A stretch of 64,000 nt of DNA from Eutreptiella sp. 'Long Island Sound 2002' (lineage: Eukaryota > Euglenozoa > Euglenophyceae > Eutreptiales > Eutreptiaceae): the NCBI GenBank assembly GCA_964036045.1, contig OZ038381.1, positions 101,871,367-101,935,366 of the forward strand. The letters run 5' to 3'. Below, piece after piece: positions 1 to 12,700 of this stretch (position 1 is its first letter; every line of letters begins with the position of its first letter). Made by a program: the position numbers and the translations under genes. The notes below the pieces were generated by a model that did not search any database, had not been told where the DNA came from, and saw only the letters and a program-made list of their open reading frames with translations.

Positions 1-469
1 CCAACTACAACTGATAATAGGGCAGCTGCCCATGTCCTTTGAGATTTTTGCCCTTCGCATAATGCAAGTTATTGGGACCCCCCCCCCCCCCTAGCGGCAT
101 TGCCCTTGTTGTATCTTTGTAGGTGCTACTTCTCTCTGGAAGGCACTCTTCCACCCGTGCAGATGTATGCGTCAATGTATGGCCTGCTTGGAGTCCTCGG
201 AAATCTGGGGGCCAACCCCCCCCAAAAAAAACACACGCGCTCACGGCCAAAACCTCAAGCAATGACATCCAATTGGTCAAATATGTAGAACCCCTCTGTG
301 GTCGAATGAGGGTTGCTTGCAAAGCTGCATCAATGGGACAGGACCAAAAACTGGTGGCACAAGACGAACCTGTCGACAAACCATATTATGTGGAGTGCCA
401 GAGGAGAACAACTCGGTACCTGATTGATAACCCCCCTCTTCCCAGGGGGTTAGTGCTCAGTGGCAAAAC
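1..469. other. left edge, probable RABL6 intron
   Basis: There is no recognisable exon here. A C-run of about 13 bases lies near 79-91 and an A/C-rich run near 216-235. By position it should be part of the next intron of the minus-strand gene. Confidence 0.4.
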
Positions 470-712
470 CTGGTCGTCGTGGTTGTCCTCTGCACTATCT
501 GGCGCCCCATGGCTTGAGATTGGCGCCGGGACATCATCGTCACCTTCCTCCTGGTCTGCCTCTTCGGATGTCGACACGCCCGGCGCACTGGCACCGGGCG
601 CACCGTCTGCCTGTGGCGACGCCTCTGTTCCAGGCTCATCGTCTGCATCCTCTCCCAAAAACCCGTCAAGGCCACCCTTTGTTTCGGCCATGCCAATGGC
701 ATCCACTGCATC
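470..712 (-). CDS. RABL6: RABL6-like exon 5: acidic tail segment, gene continues beyond window
   Basis: The acceptor is cttcag|GATGCAG and the donor is GACCAG|gttttg, giving 81 codons in phase 0. The product has DAVDAIGMAETKGGLDGF, then acidic patches GEDADDEPG and EEADQEEGDDDVPAP. The good donor and the absence of a lysine-rich end show that the gene continues left of position 470. The rest of the left edge (1-469) shows no family-like exon. Confidence 0.62.
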
Positions 713-3700
713 CTGAAGCATGGGACGCAGTGGCAGTGCGAGGCGGGGGTGACAGCAAAAGGGCGAGAGCATGTGCTGCGGCCCAAGGAATGCGGAAACG
801 GATGTTCACGGGACGTTCCACAGTGGGTCCATTGGTGGATCAAGGGATGGGGATAGGGCCACAGGAACAGGAGCATATGGCCCAAGACATGGGGCCCAGG
901 CACTCTGTTGTATGGGCGCACTTGGGGCTCCCAACTTCAACTTGGTGTGCCTCGGAGCCTACTAGTCGCCACCAGGGCCTATTGGTGCGAAAACCAGGCA
1001 AAATCTGGAAAATGGAGGGCCAACTGCTTCTTGGCCGGTCCACAAATGTTGGTGTTGTTTGTCATTTACATTGTTCTGAGCATTAGCAAGGACTGCCATT
1101 GTGCCTGTCTCCTTCAAACGTTGATGCCTGAATCTTTTCGCTTCCACAGGGCACCCGGCGTGGTTGCTGTTTTAAAGTTGCGGACATTGCAGTGGCCACA
1201 AGGTGTTAGGTTGGCAGTTCAATTAGCCACAGCACCACAAGTGGTTGGGGCCTCAAAAGGTCAGGTGTGGACCCGCCACTTTGCTCCAGCCGCGCCTGCC
1301 TCGACACGGCCTTCATTGCCTTCTCGGTACATTGCGTGTTCGACTGGCCAGCAAATGTTCCATTGGCCCTGGGATCTACTCCCGGTGCTCTTGAGTGCAG
1401 GGTAGGGTCAGGGACTGCATGGTTTAGGGCTTTATCGCCGGGTCACGCTGCCTTAGGTGTTGAGTGGGTCATGGCGTCTATTTCGTGTTCCCTATTGGCT
1501 CATATCTGATTTGAAGGCATGCTTGCGTGTGCGGGCCCCACTTGGCCACATACCTATTGCTCAGTTTTGCCTGGACACGGAGGGTCCGGGGGTGCAGGAG
1601 AGTCAGGAGTCACGCATGTTTGGCCGCTGCCACCGGCTCTAGTGTGTTGTGTTGGTCCTTGGGATTGAAAAAACCCAGTGGGTACACGCGTTTTGGAGTC
1701 AGCTGTGGCAAAGACACACAACCATACATTTGGGTCAAATGAGGGGCGGTGTGGAAGGGCGAATGTTGCGTGGCCCTGGTGTTGCGCAACGCGAGTTTTC
1801 TGTGCCGCACGAGATGGTCAAGGCCATGTCCGTGGATGCTTAACTATCAAGAAGCGCTCCATTAAAGCGCTAGGGGGCGGGGGGCTCATTGCAACCAGGT
1901 CCACTGATGATAGGAGGTTGAGGGATGCCCTCGGGCTCAGTGGGGTAGGCGGGGATGGGGACTGGAAGGTGGTGCGCCTCGGCCCCACGACTCCAGGCAT
2001 GTCGTGGTCACTTAGCGTCCTTTGTGCATGGTGTAGGTGGGAATAGCGATGGCATGCTGGATCTATTGAGCTATATTGGTGTGGAGTGTGGTGTGCGCAG
2101 TGTCATCCGGCAGCTGCATTTACGGCCTGGCGTGTTCACCTCCAAGTCTGGAATTGGTATCTGCACGCGTGGTGGGGGCACTTGGATCGAGGGGGGGGGG
2201 GGTCTCGGGGCACTGTCCTGTAGGGGTTAGGGGGAGGGGGGTGAATGCAAAGGGCTGCAGGACCAGCCACCCCACCCCCTCACTGGAAGTAAGGGGCATC
2301 ATCTAATTTGGTGCCTTCAGCCATGCCAAACATTGTGCCTTCCACCATGGGAGCAGGTCAGCTCACACCAAAAAATTCCTTCCACATAAGTGAGTAATGG
2401 TCGTTGGATTAGGCGCTCGGCATCACAAAAAGAAGGGAAAAGCTGACTTCGAAAAAGAGTCCCGGCAGTGAAGGCTGCAGCATGGGGCAAAGCAGTTTGC
2501 AAGCAGACCACACAATCACACAAACACACATGCACATGCAACGCCTGCACCCACGCCCACGCACACACACAACGGCACACACAAGCACAATATATCAAGA
2601 TACTGGGATCAGAAGCTTCGTCAGGGGAATTGCAGAGGAGAATTAGTATGGGCAGCTCAGATTCAATTCATGGATCATCCCATGAAGTCGTGCAGCAACA
2701 CTGCCTGTCTGAAGGGCAAGCACAGCTTGCAATGGGGGGACTTTCCCACCACCCTACTCACTACTCAGACTGCCTGCAAAAGGGGGGTTTGGGAGGGGCG
2801 TCGTTGGCCAACCGTCAACGTTGAGGGCATAGCTCCATTCAGTGGGGATTTTGGGGGCGAAGGGGGTGCAACCCACGCCCCGTTCATGTGCTCTAGTTGC
2901 TCCGAACACTGGTTGGTCCCAGCGTGACTCTGATACATCGTCCCACTCAGTGTGCCGTTGTTTGGTCCTGCTCCACTTCACCTTGAACTCCTGAACGTTG
3001 TCACCACTGTGCCCCGCAATTGTTGGGGCAGCACCCTTGAGAAGTGGTTCGGCCCTTTTGGCCGGTGGCTTGGCAGAAACAGGCGCCAACAGGCCGTTGC
3101 CCTGTGGGAACCCACTTGTACCTCGTGAAACACAGTGTCCGACGACCTTTGCCACAGCACGCCCCCCCCATTAGGCGGATGACAACCACACTTGTCCCAG
3201 GAGGAACAATGGTTGTGCAATCCAATTCCATTGAGGAGAAGGTGATCCAAAATGTCCTGCAGGGAATGTACACGGGGCAGACAACAACGGCAGCGGTGCA
3301 CCACAATAACCTCGGGCAATAACAGCCCACACGTGTTTTTTTGCCTTCACATGGCGACCGTCCCCCACCACCCTGTGGAAAATGACACAGGTTGGAAGAT
3401 GACGAACGGGGGGGGGGGGGGGTTGGCACAAAGCCTCTGTATCTGATAGTTTGCCTTCGGGGGGGTGGGGGGTTGCCCATGGAATGCCTTTGTTACCCAA
3501 AACGCATTTGTTATCCAAAACCTCACATATAATGTTTCGGCCACACTTTTCCAAATTACAAAATGGGCTGGTCAGATACCTTTATTTCCGCCTCAAAATT
3601 GAATGTACATTGCGTTGAACTCAAATCTACTATTTTACTCAACATTGCATCATTTTTGGCTGTACATAACAACAAAAATTTCCGGTGAAAATTGTTTTCT

Positions 3701-6700
3701 TTCCATCCCATTCCACTGGATTTGACCCCCCTGTATAAGCCCCCCCTCCCCTCTTCCTGCGAGCAATTTGGGATGGGGTGCACCCCCATAAGCAAGTTGG
3801 AGCTGCCCAGGTGCCACCCACAGCGGCTGTAAAAAGCCTGCCACACTGTGGCAGACAAAATCTGTGGCAGCAAATATTGGACAAAAGGAAGGTAAGGGGG
3901 CGAGGGGGTGGGGAAGTAGCCCTGTCCCCATTCACATGGACCTGTAACGCCTTAGCCCTGGCTTCATCCTCTGTCTCCTGGCGAACAGGCACTGGCGGGT
4001 ATTCTGGTTGTGCAGGTCCTGTAGTTTCTGCTGCACCTTCAGCTTTGCTCACTTTGTCAGCCTTTTCTGATTTGCTGCCCTTCGTCGCTGCCTCCTGCAT
4101 GGCCCTACGATGCTCACCCTCGAGACTGGGGTCATCCAGAGGGGCTGCAAGCTGTCCATCATCGTCATCATCGCTTTCCTTCTGCATAACAACAGCAGAT
4201 GCATTACCAAAGAAAGGCGGAAATATCATTGCTGGAGACTGTAAAAGGTGAAAGGAAGCAGGCCGCCGCTGGTTGGTCACTATAAACGTACACCTGCAAA
4301 CTGCATCCCAAACTTTGTGTATATGTGTGTGTGCTTTGGCAGGGGGGCCCTCAGGTGAATAAAACTGCTGTGGGGCCCGGAAATGCTTCTGGTTGGTCCC
4401 ACTGGAGTACAATGACCCTGTGACGGGTCAGAGGCTGGCGATAGCTTTGCCACGTGGTCGACTCCATCCCATGAAAACGCCAGTTGTTAATTCATGGAAC
4501 CTTCTGCGGCCTCGTGGACCACGACTTTCCCACCTATTTCATAAAAAATCCACAAAAATATCCCAGACCCCAGTGGTGGTGAGCCCAACACAATGGTGGG
4601 ACATTGATTACTAATGCGATGGTACAAAACATCAGTACAGGGGGGACTCAGGACAAAGGCATAGAACATCCAATAGCTGAACAACTGCACTGAAGGAGGC
4701 CAGACACACAGACAGAAAAGAAGGCAGCTGAGAAAAAATGAATGACTCAGAGGCAGCAGAATCTGGATGCAGCTCAGACGTCTGCGAGGCACAATTCATC
4801 ACGCCCTTCGCCCTCCTGCATTGCTCAGGGGCGACATCGTACAGGTGGGTGTGTGGGGGGGGGGGGGGCGGCACAACATAGAACAGCCTACTTACGGTGC
4901 AATATGCCGAGCATCTTCTACTATGACCATCTTTTGGGGCAGCAGGTGTGGAGCAGCCGACGCTGAGCCCACACCATGTGTACAGCACCCCAGCACACCC
5001 CAGTGCTGTCACAACCTCGAAGGAACCTCAGTCTGTGCCAGCCACATTCCCATCCACACTGCATTCACTGCGGGCACACACAAAAAAGCCTCACAGCAGC
5101 TGGGGAACCCAAGGCCATGCACCTCTGCCTCCTCGTCTTCTGGATCTGATAGCTCCACATCATCGAAGAAGTCGTCCATTGTCTGATCTTTGGACGAGGT
5201 TGTGGCATGCCCATTGGCATCATCAACCGCTTCATCCCCAGCAACAGCTGGTGCTGTTGAGTGGCTGACTGGGTCTAGCTTCTTCTTTTTTCCTTTCTGA
5301 GCACTTTCGTCCCCAAGCTCCATGTACTGTGGAGACTGTGCAGGATCATCGTCCTGCAAACAAACAAATGTATCAGACCTTGCTTTTGGGGCAAAGGCAG
5401 AGGCACGGGCCATGAACTCATTCAATCGCTCCTCAAACTGCGAGGTTCATAACTTGGCAACAAACCAAGCGTGCATGTTCAAATGCCCTGCTGCAGACGC
5501 AGGAGGGGGCAACTCTGTCAGGCGATGCGCCCAGAGGCAGAACTTGGGGGGGGGGGGGGGCAGGGCCTCACCAGGCGGGGATTGCAGGCCTGAACGTCCG
5601 CCCCTGCATGGCTGTCTGGTCCCAAGGTCTGGCGGACTGGGACTGCCCCCATGGACCGCACGGTAGCGTTGGTGTGTGGGAGACACAGTCATGGGGCTTG
5701 TGTGTAAGGAGGGGGGGGGGGGGGGCAGTGTGTGCCCGGTGCTCCGGGCCCTGGTGGGAAGGCTAGGGAAGCCTTACGCTGAGCCCAGCAGGGGAGAAAC
5801 GGCTAGGGCTACGCAGCCTCCAAGTCACAGAAACATGCTGCCAAGCTGCCCCGCGACTGAAGCATGAGGGCAGCCTTCGCATGCCGCACGACTGGGGAGG
5901 AACCACACTCCTTGACTGCCATGCGGCACAGCCGGTGCTGCCAGATTTGCCTAGGTCCAACACCCCCACGCGCACGCCTGAAGCAGTAGGAGGGATCCCG
6001 GGCCACGCAGAGTGCTTCCTTGCCATCCTGGAGATCTGCCTGGGACGACTTCCAAGTTGCGGCTCAGCAGCCTCGTTAGTTTCTAGGGGGCATGAGGGCA
6101 CACCACCAAGCTGGCCCCTCTGGGGTGGGGCTGTTGAAGATGCTGCCCTTCGATTGGTCATGTTGGGTACTAGGATGGGCTGCAGAGGGGGCAGGGGGAT
6201 ACTCGAGTACATTTGTCCAGAGTCCCACCATGAATGATCTCCAAGTACATTTGTCCAGAGTCCCACCATAAATGATCTCCAGATGTCCCATCATAAACAA
6301 GCCGCTTCTGGATGCCCATCCGCACAAACAGGGCCGACCTTGGGCAGGGGATGGGGTTGAACAGCTGCACCCCCAGGGCTGCCAGGGCTCTGAAGACTCG
6401 GTGGACCCAGCCCCCTCCCGCCAACTGTGCGGACTTGGGGACCGGGTAGTGAACCTCGGGGCAAATGCCGTGTGCGCCGGCGATCTCCCAGAACATCTTT
6501 GCGGCCTCCGTGCGGACGGAGGCCGCTCGATGGTGGACCAGGGTGCCCACAAGGGCGACAGCCGCCTGTTGACACGTCAAGCCAAATCCCTGTCATCCTG
6601 CACACTGGCCTGGGAGGTGTTGAAAGCGTACCGCGCCCTGTCCTGGGCGACCTGCACGGTGACGTGGTCCAGGTACCGCGCGATGTCCGAGACGTTGGCG

Positions 6701-9700
6701 ATGAAGGGGGCTATGTACTGGATGACACCCCCTAGGACCACCATGACTAAGAACACCATGGTCACATGATGTGGAAGGCGATGCATGCATTTTCACCAAA
6801 TGACTTTTACAAGTAGCCGCTAGATCAGGCATATGACCATCTGTGTGAATAAACAAATGCCCTGCGCCTGTGGACATCTAGAAGAGATCCCCTATCAGGG
6901 TAGCAGCAGTCTCATGAACTCCCTTTCCTGCTTTATACTCAGGCCACACCATCACCGTGTCAGCCCCCCAAGTGGTGTGATGCAAGGCCAACCATTCTAC
7001 ATCACATTGTCAGTACAGCATGCAAACCTGGGTGTTCCGAACAGTACAATATACCCTCCCCCCAGGACCCTGTTGGCACAAATGAATGCTCCATGTTGGC
7101 ATGTTTCTTGGTGTCCCCAAGAGATGTTGGCATAGTATTATCCTACTGCCTGTCAAGCGAAAAATGTTGAATAATTGTGCCCAAACTGCTGTTTGGAAAG
7201 GCAACGCTTATGGAAGTCTGTTTTCCGGACCCACCCTGTTCCTGGGCGACAGCATGCCTCAAGTAGTAGTCCTGGACTTCTGTGGATATACCAGAGTCTA
7301 GAGTCTACTGGTATAGATTTGGAGCAGCAAAGTTTTGAGCACTGCTTCACCCCTCCGTGGTTCTTTTTTGACTAGCACACTGGACATCCTGGAAAAAATG
7401 TGTGAAATTGCCTATCCTCAATCCTTTTTTCTGCACTGGTGGTTACAAAAGGGGAGGCAGGCATCTAAGACCTCGGACCAGACACGCAGTGAGGTCTCAT
7501 GAGGCATTTTTATGGTTGCATTGTATGTGAGCACTCAGTGTGTTCACCACTAGCCATGGTGGGAACGGCCAAGTAATGTTGGCCAGTTGCGCTGAGCCAT
7601 GGCGGAAGAATGCCGCTCACCGCATCGATTCCAACCATAATAATTGTGATAGGACCACATCCTTGATCACCTTGGGTGGTGCGAAGGTGTTCAGGCACTA
7701 GTGGTGGACCGCCGCCAGGCGCAGTTTGTGCTTGCGCTGCAAGGTGAACTCCTCGTCCGGCTACAACTGGAGCCCAAGGTACGGGACGAAGTGTGCCGCG
7801 GCCACCCAGTGCTAGGGGTTGGCAAGATGGGGGCACGCGCGCAGGTACACGCCCAGGACGCCTTCCGTCATGGCCATGGCACGTTTGCGGGGGTTGAGCT
7901 CCATGCCCATCATGCACAGGTACTCAGCCACCGCCTCCATCCCTTTGGCGAAATCCGGAAGGGTGTGGGCCACCACGACCAGGTCACACCATACTTCCCA
8001 TTCCCATGGATTTCCCTCGCTATCGCATGAATGCCCATTGCCACGTTTGCACATGATGGTCCGACCAACAAACAAACCGATTGCAGGCAGATGAAGAAGC
8101 CGATTTTGCACATGGGGCAGTCTTAGCATAGGTCCCCACTTTGGGCTGTTAGGCGGCAGTTTCTAGAGACAACCAGTTTGTGTGCTGTCCAGCTCCAGTC
8201 CTCGCCGGGTAAAGCAGTCACTCTCAGGACAGCCCATCTCCGGCACAGGGACACCTGCCGGCTCACGGTCCCCCATGTGACATCATGGCACGGGCATCAC
8301 GGGCCGGGCCACCCTTTCGCGGACAACGATGACCCTTGGCCTGCGGCAATACGAGAGTGCCTCCACCAGTGTGCGGAGGAACAACTCCACTACGACCGCC
8401 AGGAGCAAGGGCCCAGGAGCCACCCGGGATGGTCATAGACCTCCTGCTGTACCTCCACGCGGCAGCCCAACTGCGTATCGCCACCGCGCACGGACTCACG
8501 CCGCCTGTCCACATGCACAGGGGCATCCGGCAAGGCAACCCGGAACGCCCCCTACTCTACTTGCTCCTCCTGGGGCCTTGCTACGGGCCCAGGGGCTACG
8601 CCTACGCCCGCTTGGGGAGATGAGCGGGGCCTAATACTACATCGCAGTACACCGTCACTTTAGTGAGGGCAATGGGGCAAGCCTCCAAGGTAGACCACAA
8701 CAGAATCTGTTTTTGATATCTGTAATTGGGGAGCAGTGCCGTCTTCTTGGCCCTGCGTTTGTGTTGTGCCTTCCTGCTGCTTGTGCCTCACTTTAATGCA
8801 TATCAAGTTTGGTTCACACTGGGAGGGGGCATCACTTGGCAACTGATCCCTCAGGAAATGGGGGGCCCTTCAAGCATAGGTGGAGGGATAGCAAAGCAGG
8901 GGTGGGGGTTTAGCTGGGCAGACAGGCATCCAAGCAGACCACCACAGAGGACAGGTTGGCATTTGCTGGTCCTCTCCTTAGTTCCAACAGTTGGAAGCCT
9001 CCTTTGCACGCCTTCCTGTTTGTGTCAGTTTCATGATACCATTTTGTGAGCCATGCAATAAATGCAACAATTGATACACCAAAACACACTGCACTGTGAT
9101 TTCCGTTTACTGCAGCCTTTTTGCCAATATTGACATTTTGCGAAAAGAAATTGTGGAAACAAATAGGTTTCCGCCTATTTAGGGCTTTCACAAACGAATT
9201 ACAAACAAAAAGTCTATGGGCCTCTGCAAAAATGAATTGTTGGCACAATTTACATATCTCTCGGTCGCTTCATTCCAACTCAGAGCAAAATGCCCCTTTT
9301 CAGGGTATGGGCATACTTTTTGAAATGTGCATGAAAAGGGCTTTCAAAGCGCCATTGCATTGTGTAGCAGGGGGAAGGTCACGTTGCAATTTGCAGGCCA
9401 ACATGGGCCAGTGGGACACAATGTGCGCTGCACAGCTGGACAACCATTATGCAGAGGCATCATCATTGTCTGCCTGCGCAGGAACCTCGCATACATCACC
9501 ATGTTTATTGGCAGGGGCATAGTTCTTAAGCTTCTCGCAATCCTGAAACCTACGGCTCTTAACAGCACCCCACCTTGTGTTCAAAGGCATCGCCCACAGC
9601 CCATCGGTGGTGAATGTTCCATTGCTTGATGAGCCGCACATGTCACCAAGGAATGGACTCACTGTAACCAGACTTTATCCAAACATGCCCAGGATGTGGG

Positions 9701-12700
9701 TTTGGGTCAAGGTTGCTTCCCACTGGGGTGCTCAAAGTCCAGCCACTTGATTTTCTCATCACGAAACAAAACAGGCTTCTTGTGTTGGTTTTCATGGCTG
9801 GTGGTGGTGGTATATGCCCCCTCCAGCCCCCGCCCCGCCCCCCGCCACTGGCTGGTATCCCAGAAGTCTTTTCTGCTCAGGATACGCAATTTCCTTACAA
9901 AGCGTTGCTTGTTGCGCACATGCTGAATTGTCAAACCTGCCATGTCAGTGAGGCCATAGTAATAGTAGTCTACATTCTGCAGGTCACAGTTATGTCAAAT
10001 GATGCTGCATCACACAGGTTGTAAGAGTGGCTTTTGACAAAATCCAACAACCATCTGTACATTTTTGCAGCCTCTTTTAGCCTTCCAAGCCCGGGAAGCC
10101 TGAACATGACTTGTGTCTTTGAACTTTTTTTTGCTACATTTCTCCCCAAAACTCGAGAATTTCATTATTTTCCCACTGGGATTGATATTGGCATGGTACT
10201 TGTAATCCGGTTTTATCCGTACCATTGAGGACACGCACATAGTCCCACACATATGCACACTCGAAGTGAACAGATGACATCTAACAGGATACCTCCACGT
10301 CTGCTTCGGTTGCAGTAGCATTATTATTGTCAGTGGGCACTTCAGGTGTAGGGGGTGCCTCAGTGTGCACTGGGACTTGTCCAAGGCCTCCCATAGAGTC
10401 ATTGATAAGCTTCAAATGCGCCAAATGCGCATTGTAGTCTTGCCGGTCGGCGCGCGATGCAAAGTCTTTGTCGCACTGCCCGATCTCTTCGTAGATTTTG
10501 ACCACAGACTCTTCAAGAGCTTTCACCTGAAGAGATGGGTCCAACGTTCAAGTCATCCGTGGTCTCCATGGCAGTTGCATCCAAAATAACAACAGCGTCC
10601 TATAAAATCTGTTTTTTTGAATTGCAGGGACTCGTCCATGAGTGCAATCCAAAGCACCACCTTCTGTCAAGGCCCTATAATCGATAAATGAGGCTGAACA
10701 TGATCATAACCCAAACACAAAGTTGACAACACAAGGGGCACTGTTCTTTGCAGAGCCCCAAGCAGCCATTGGGGCAGACAGTGCCCCCTTGTTTCAAGAA
10801 CAAGATTAGAACTTTACGCTTGAATGACACTTAATGGGGCACCATGAAACCAGGTCGGGTGCGTCCTTGCACCCATTCCTTGTGGACTGTGAACGGGTTT
10901 GATGGTGATTTGTGATGTTGGTGGTTTGGTGATTTTGCTGTAAATGGCCAGCTTATTGGATGGAGAAGTGCATTGCTCGTCCCCAGCAACCGGATTCTTG
11001 CATGTGCTCGTTGCAAAATAGACGCCTCTTCTCTCATAAAAGGGGAGGGGTGCTTCAAAGTGTGCTGGGGCTAAGGGCTACCATGAAAAGTACAAGACTG
11101 ACAGCAGCCTAAGCTGTGTCGCTGGTGGCACTAGGCCGCTGGGAGCCATCACCCACAGGCTCACCGAGCTCACCGAGCTTGCGCGCAAGGCAAGGGCCCA
11201 AAGCAGGGTGCCCATCACCTCAGACCCCCTACAAGAGGCCCAAGCTCACCCCCCTCAGCGTCTCGGGAACCCCGCAACAGCCCAACTAAACGTCTGCCAC
11301 CCCCGCACCCAGGGAAAGGGAGAGATACAGCAAGGGGAGCAGGTTAGGGTTAGGGAGCAGCTGTGGCTATCAGATGCATTTGCATTTGTCTTGGCGCAGT
11401 GGTGCTTGCAGTTGACTGCTCCCTCTGCGCTTGCATGTGGCATCCAAGGAGCATGTGTCTTGCTAGCATCAGGGATAGGCATAGCGGTCCCCCGGCATCC
11501 CCCCCCATGAGTGACAAGTAACAGGTAACAGGACACCAATGACACAAATGCTGCATGGGGCCCACGGGCTAAAAACACAGTGAACGCGCAGTAAATGTCA
11601 TACAATTGTACGAATCGATGAGTGACACATTGTCCATGCATATGTTCTTAATCAGTAACACTATCATCTGAAGTGCTATTAACATCGCTACTACTAGTGT
11701 TGCTAGATGTAGAGCTCAATGAAGCGGTTGAGCTGAAGTCACAACCGCTCTGCTTTGTTACAGCCTTGTTGCAGCCTTTGTAGGGGTTGGGTATGCAAGT
11801 GGAGGACACGAAGGCTGTGACAGAACAATAGCAGCAGCAACTGCAAGATCTTCAGGAACTTCAGCAGTGGCTTATCCCAGGTCTGAATCACCATCCCTGT
11901 CACTGTCACTGTCACTGCACCCTCAAAGAAGCCAAGTGTCACTTTCCTTGTGTAGCAGCGAGCGACAGGAAGCCGGACCCCCACCCCACCCCCACCAGAA
12001 ATTTGACCCCCTTCTTATGCCCATACCTGGCTAGCATGCTTTGCTTGGGTCCATCAAGGAAGACCATCTTGCATGGGTGCCTAGCATGGCCACGGCACAA
12101 TAGTTGTACAGACATGGTTTGACGCCTTTAGCCCTAGCAAGGGCCGGAATGGCCCATGTGAAAGACACAAAATCGCTGTTTCCGCTGAAAGCAGCCTACA
12201 TGGGTTAGCTGAAAAATGAACCCTTTCCAGCAGCCCCACATGACCCCCAGGGGACCCTTGGGCCATGCTTGAGTTGTCGTATGGTAACAATGAAAATACA
12301 TGTGAACCCATGGGGTGTGATGTAGCACCAATTAGGCCCCCCTCTAGTGGTGCTTATGGCCCCTGAAAGCGCCCCTTTGGGCTAATTGCACTGTGTTGGG
12401 CAAAATTTAGAAGCCCTATTGTGGCCACTATGTGTTGATCCAGACCTGTGTCCCATTCCTTTTTTTTTTACGTGGACCCCATAACAAATGGCGGGGTCCT
12501 AGGTTCTATCTCCTGGTACCTGGGATCTGTCCCCCCCTATGGGGCCCAGCAGTGAGAACTGAGGCTGTTTTAAGGCCGGCATGGGTTGGCTGAAGAATGG
12601 CGAATTTTCGGTGAGTCGTAATACCGGCTGAGCTGCTGGGTCATCACTTGGGAATAAGAGAAGTGCATATACACCCATGGGGAGCCATGTGGCACCCAGT

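Larger units (their letters stand above)
6170..8115 (-). pseudogene. LINE reverse-transcriptase relic, 3' portion
   Basis: The minus strand, read in shifting frames, encodes the part of a non-LTR reverse transcriptase that follows the catalytic YADD. A damaged DLVVVAHTL is followed by MMGMELNPRK, then YLGLQL near 7770, HHWCLNTFAPPKV, and further down LDHVTVQVAQDRARYAF (about 6650) and MFWEIAGAHGICPEVHYPVP (about 6440). Stops and frameshifts break it into at least five pieces, so it is dead. Family knowledge: palm motif C is followed by the YLG block and the thumb. It lies inside a RABL6 intron in the gene's orientation. Confidence 0.68.
5354..10292 (-). other. RABL6 intron 2 (4.9 kb), mobile-element host
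   Basis: This is the longest intron seen. It contains G-runs at 5549-5561 and 5711-5723, a LINE relic in two opposite orientations at 6170-8625, and R1-family copies at 7009-7127 and 9252-9970. The intervals 5354-6169 and 8630-9250 hold nothing else I recognise. Confidence 0.6.

Noticed and set aside
2754-3155. Extra RABL6 exon on the minus strand
   Set aside because: The peptide looks plausible, but no acceptor and donor pair keeps phase 0 and it has no acidic-tail character.
11341-11356. Telomere-like TTAGGG motif
   Set aside because: Only two imperfect units within ordinary sequence, with no array.
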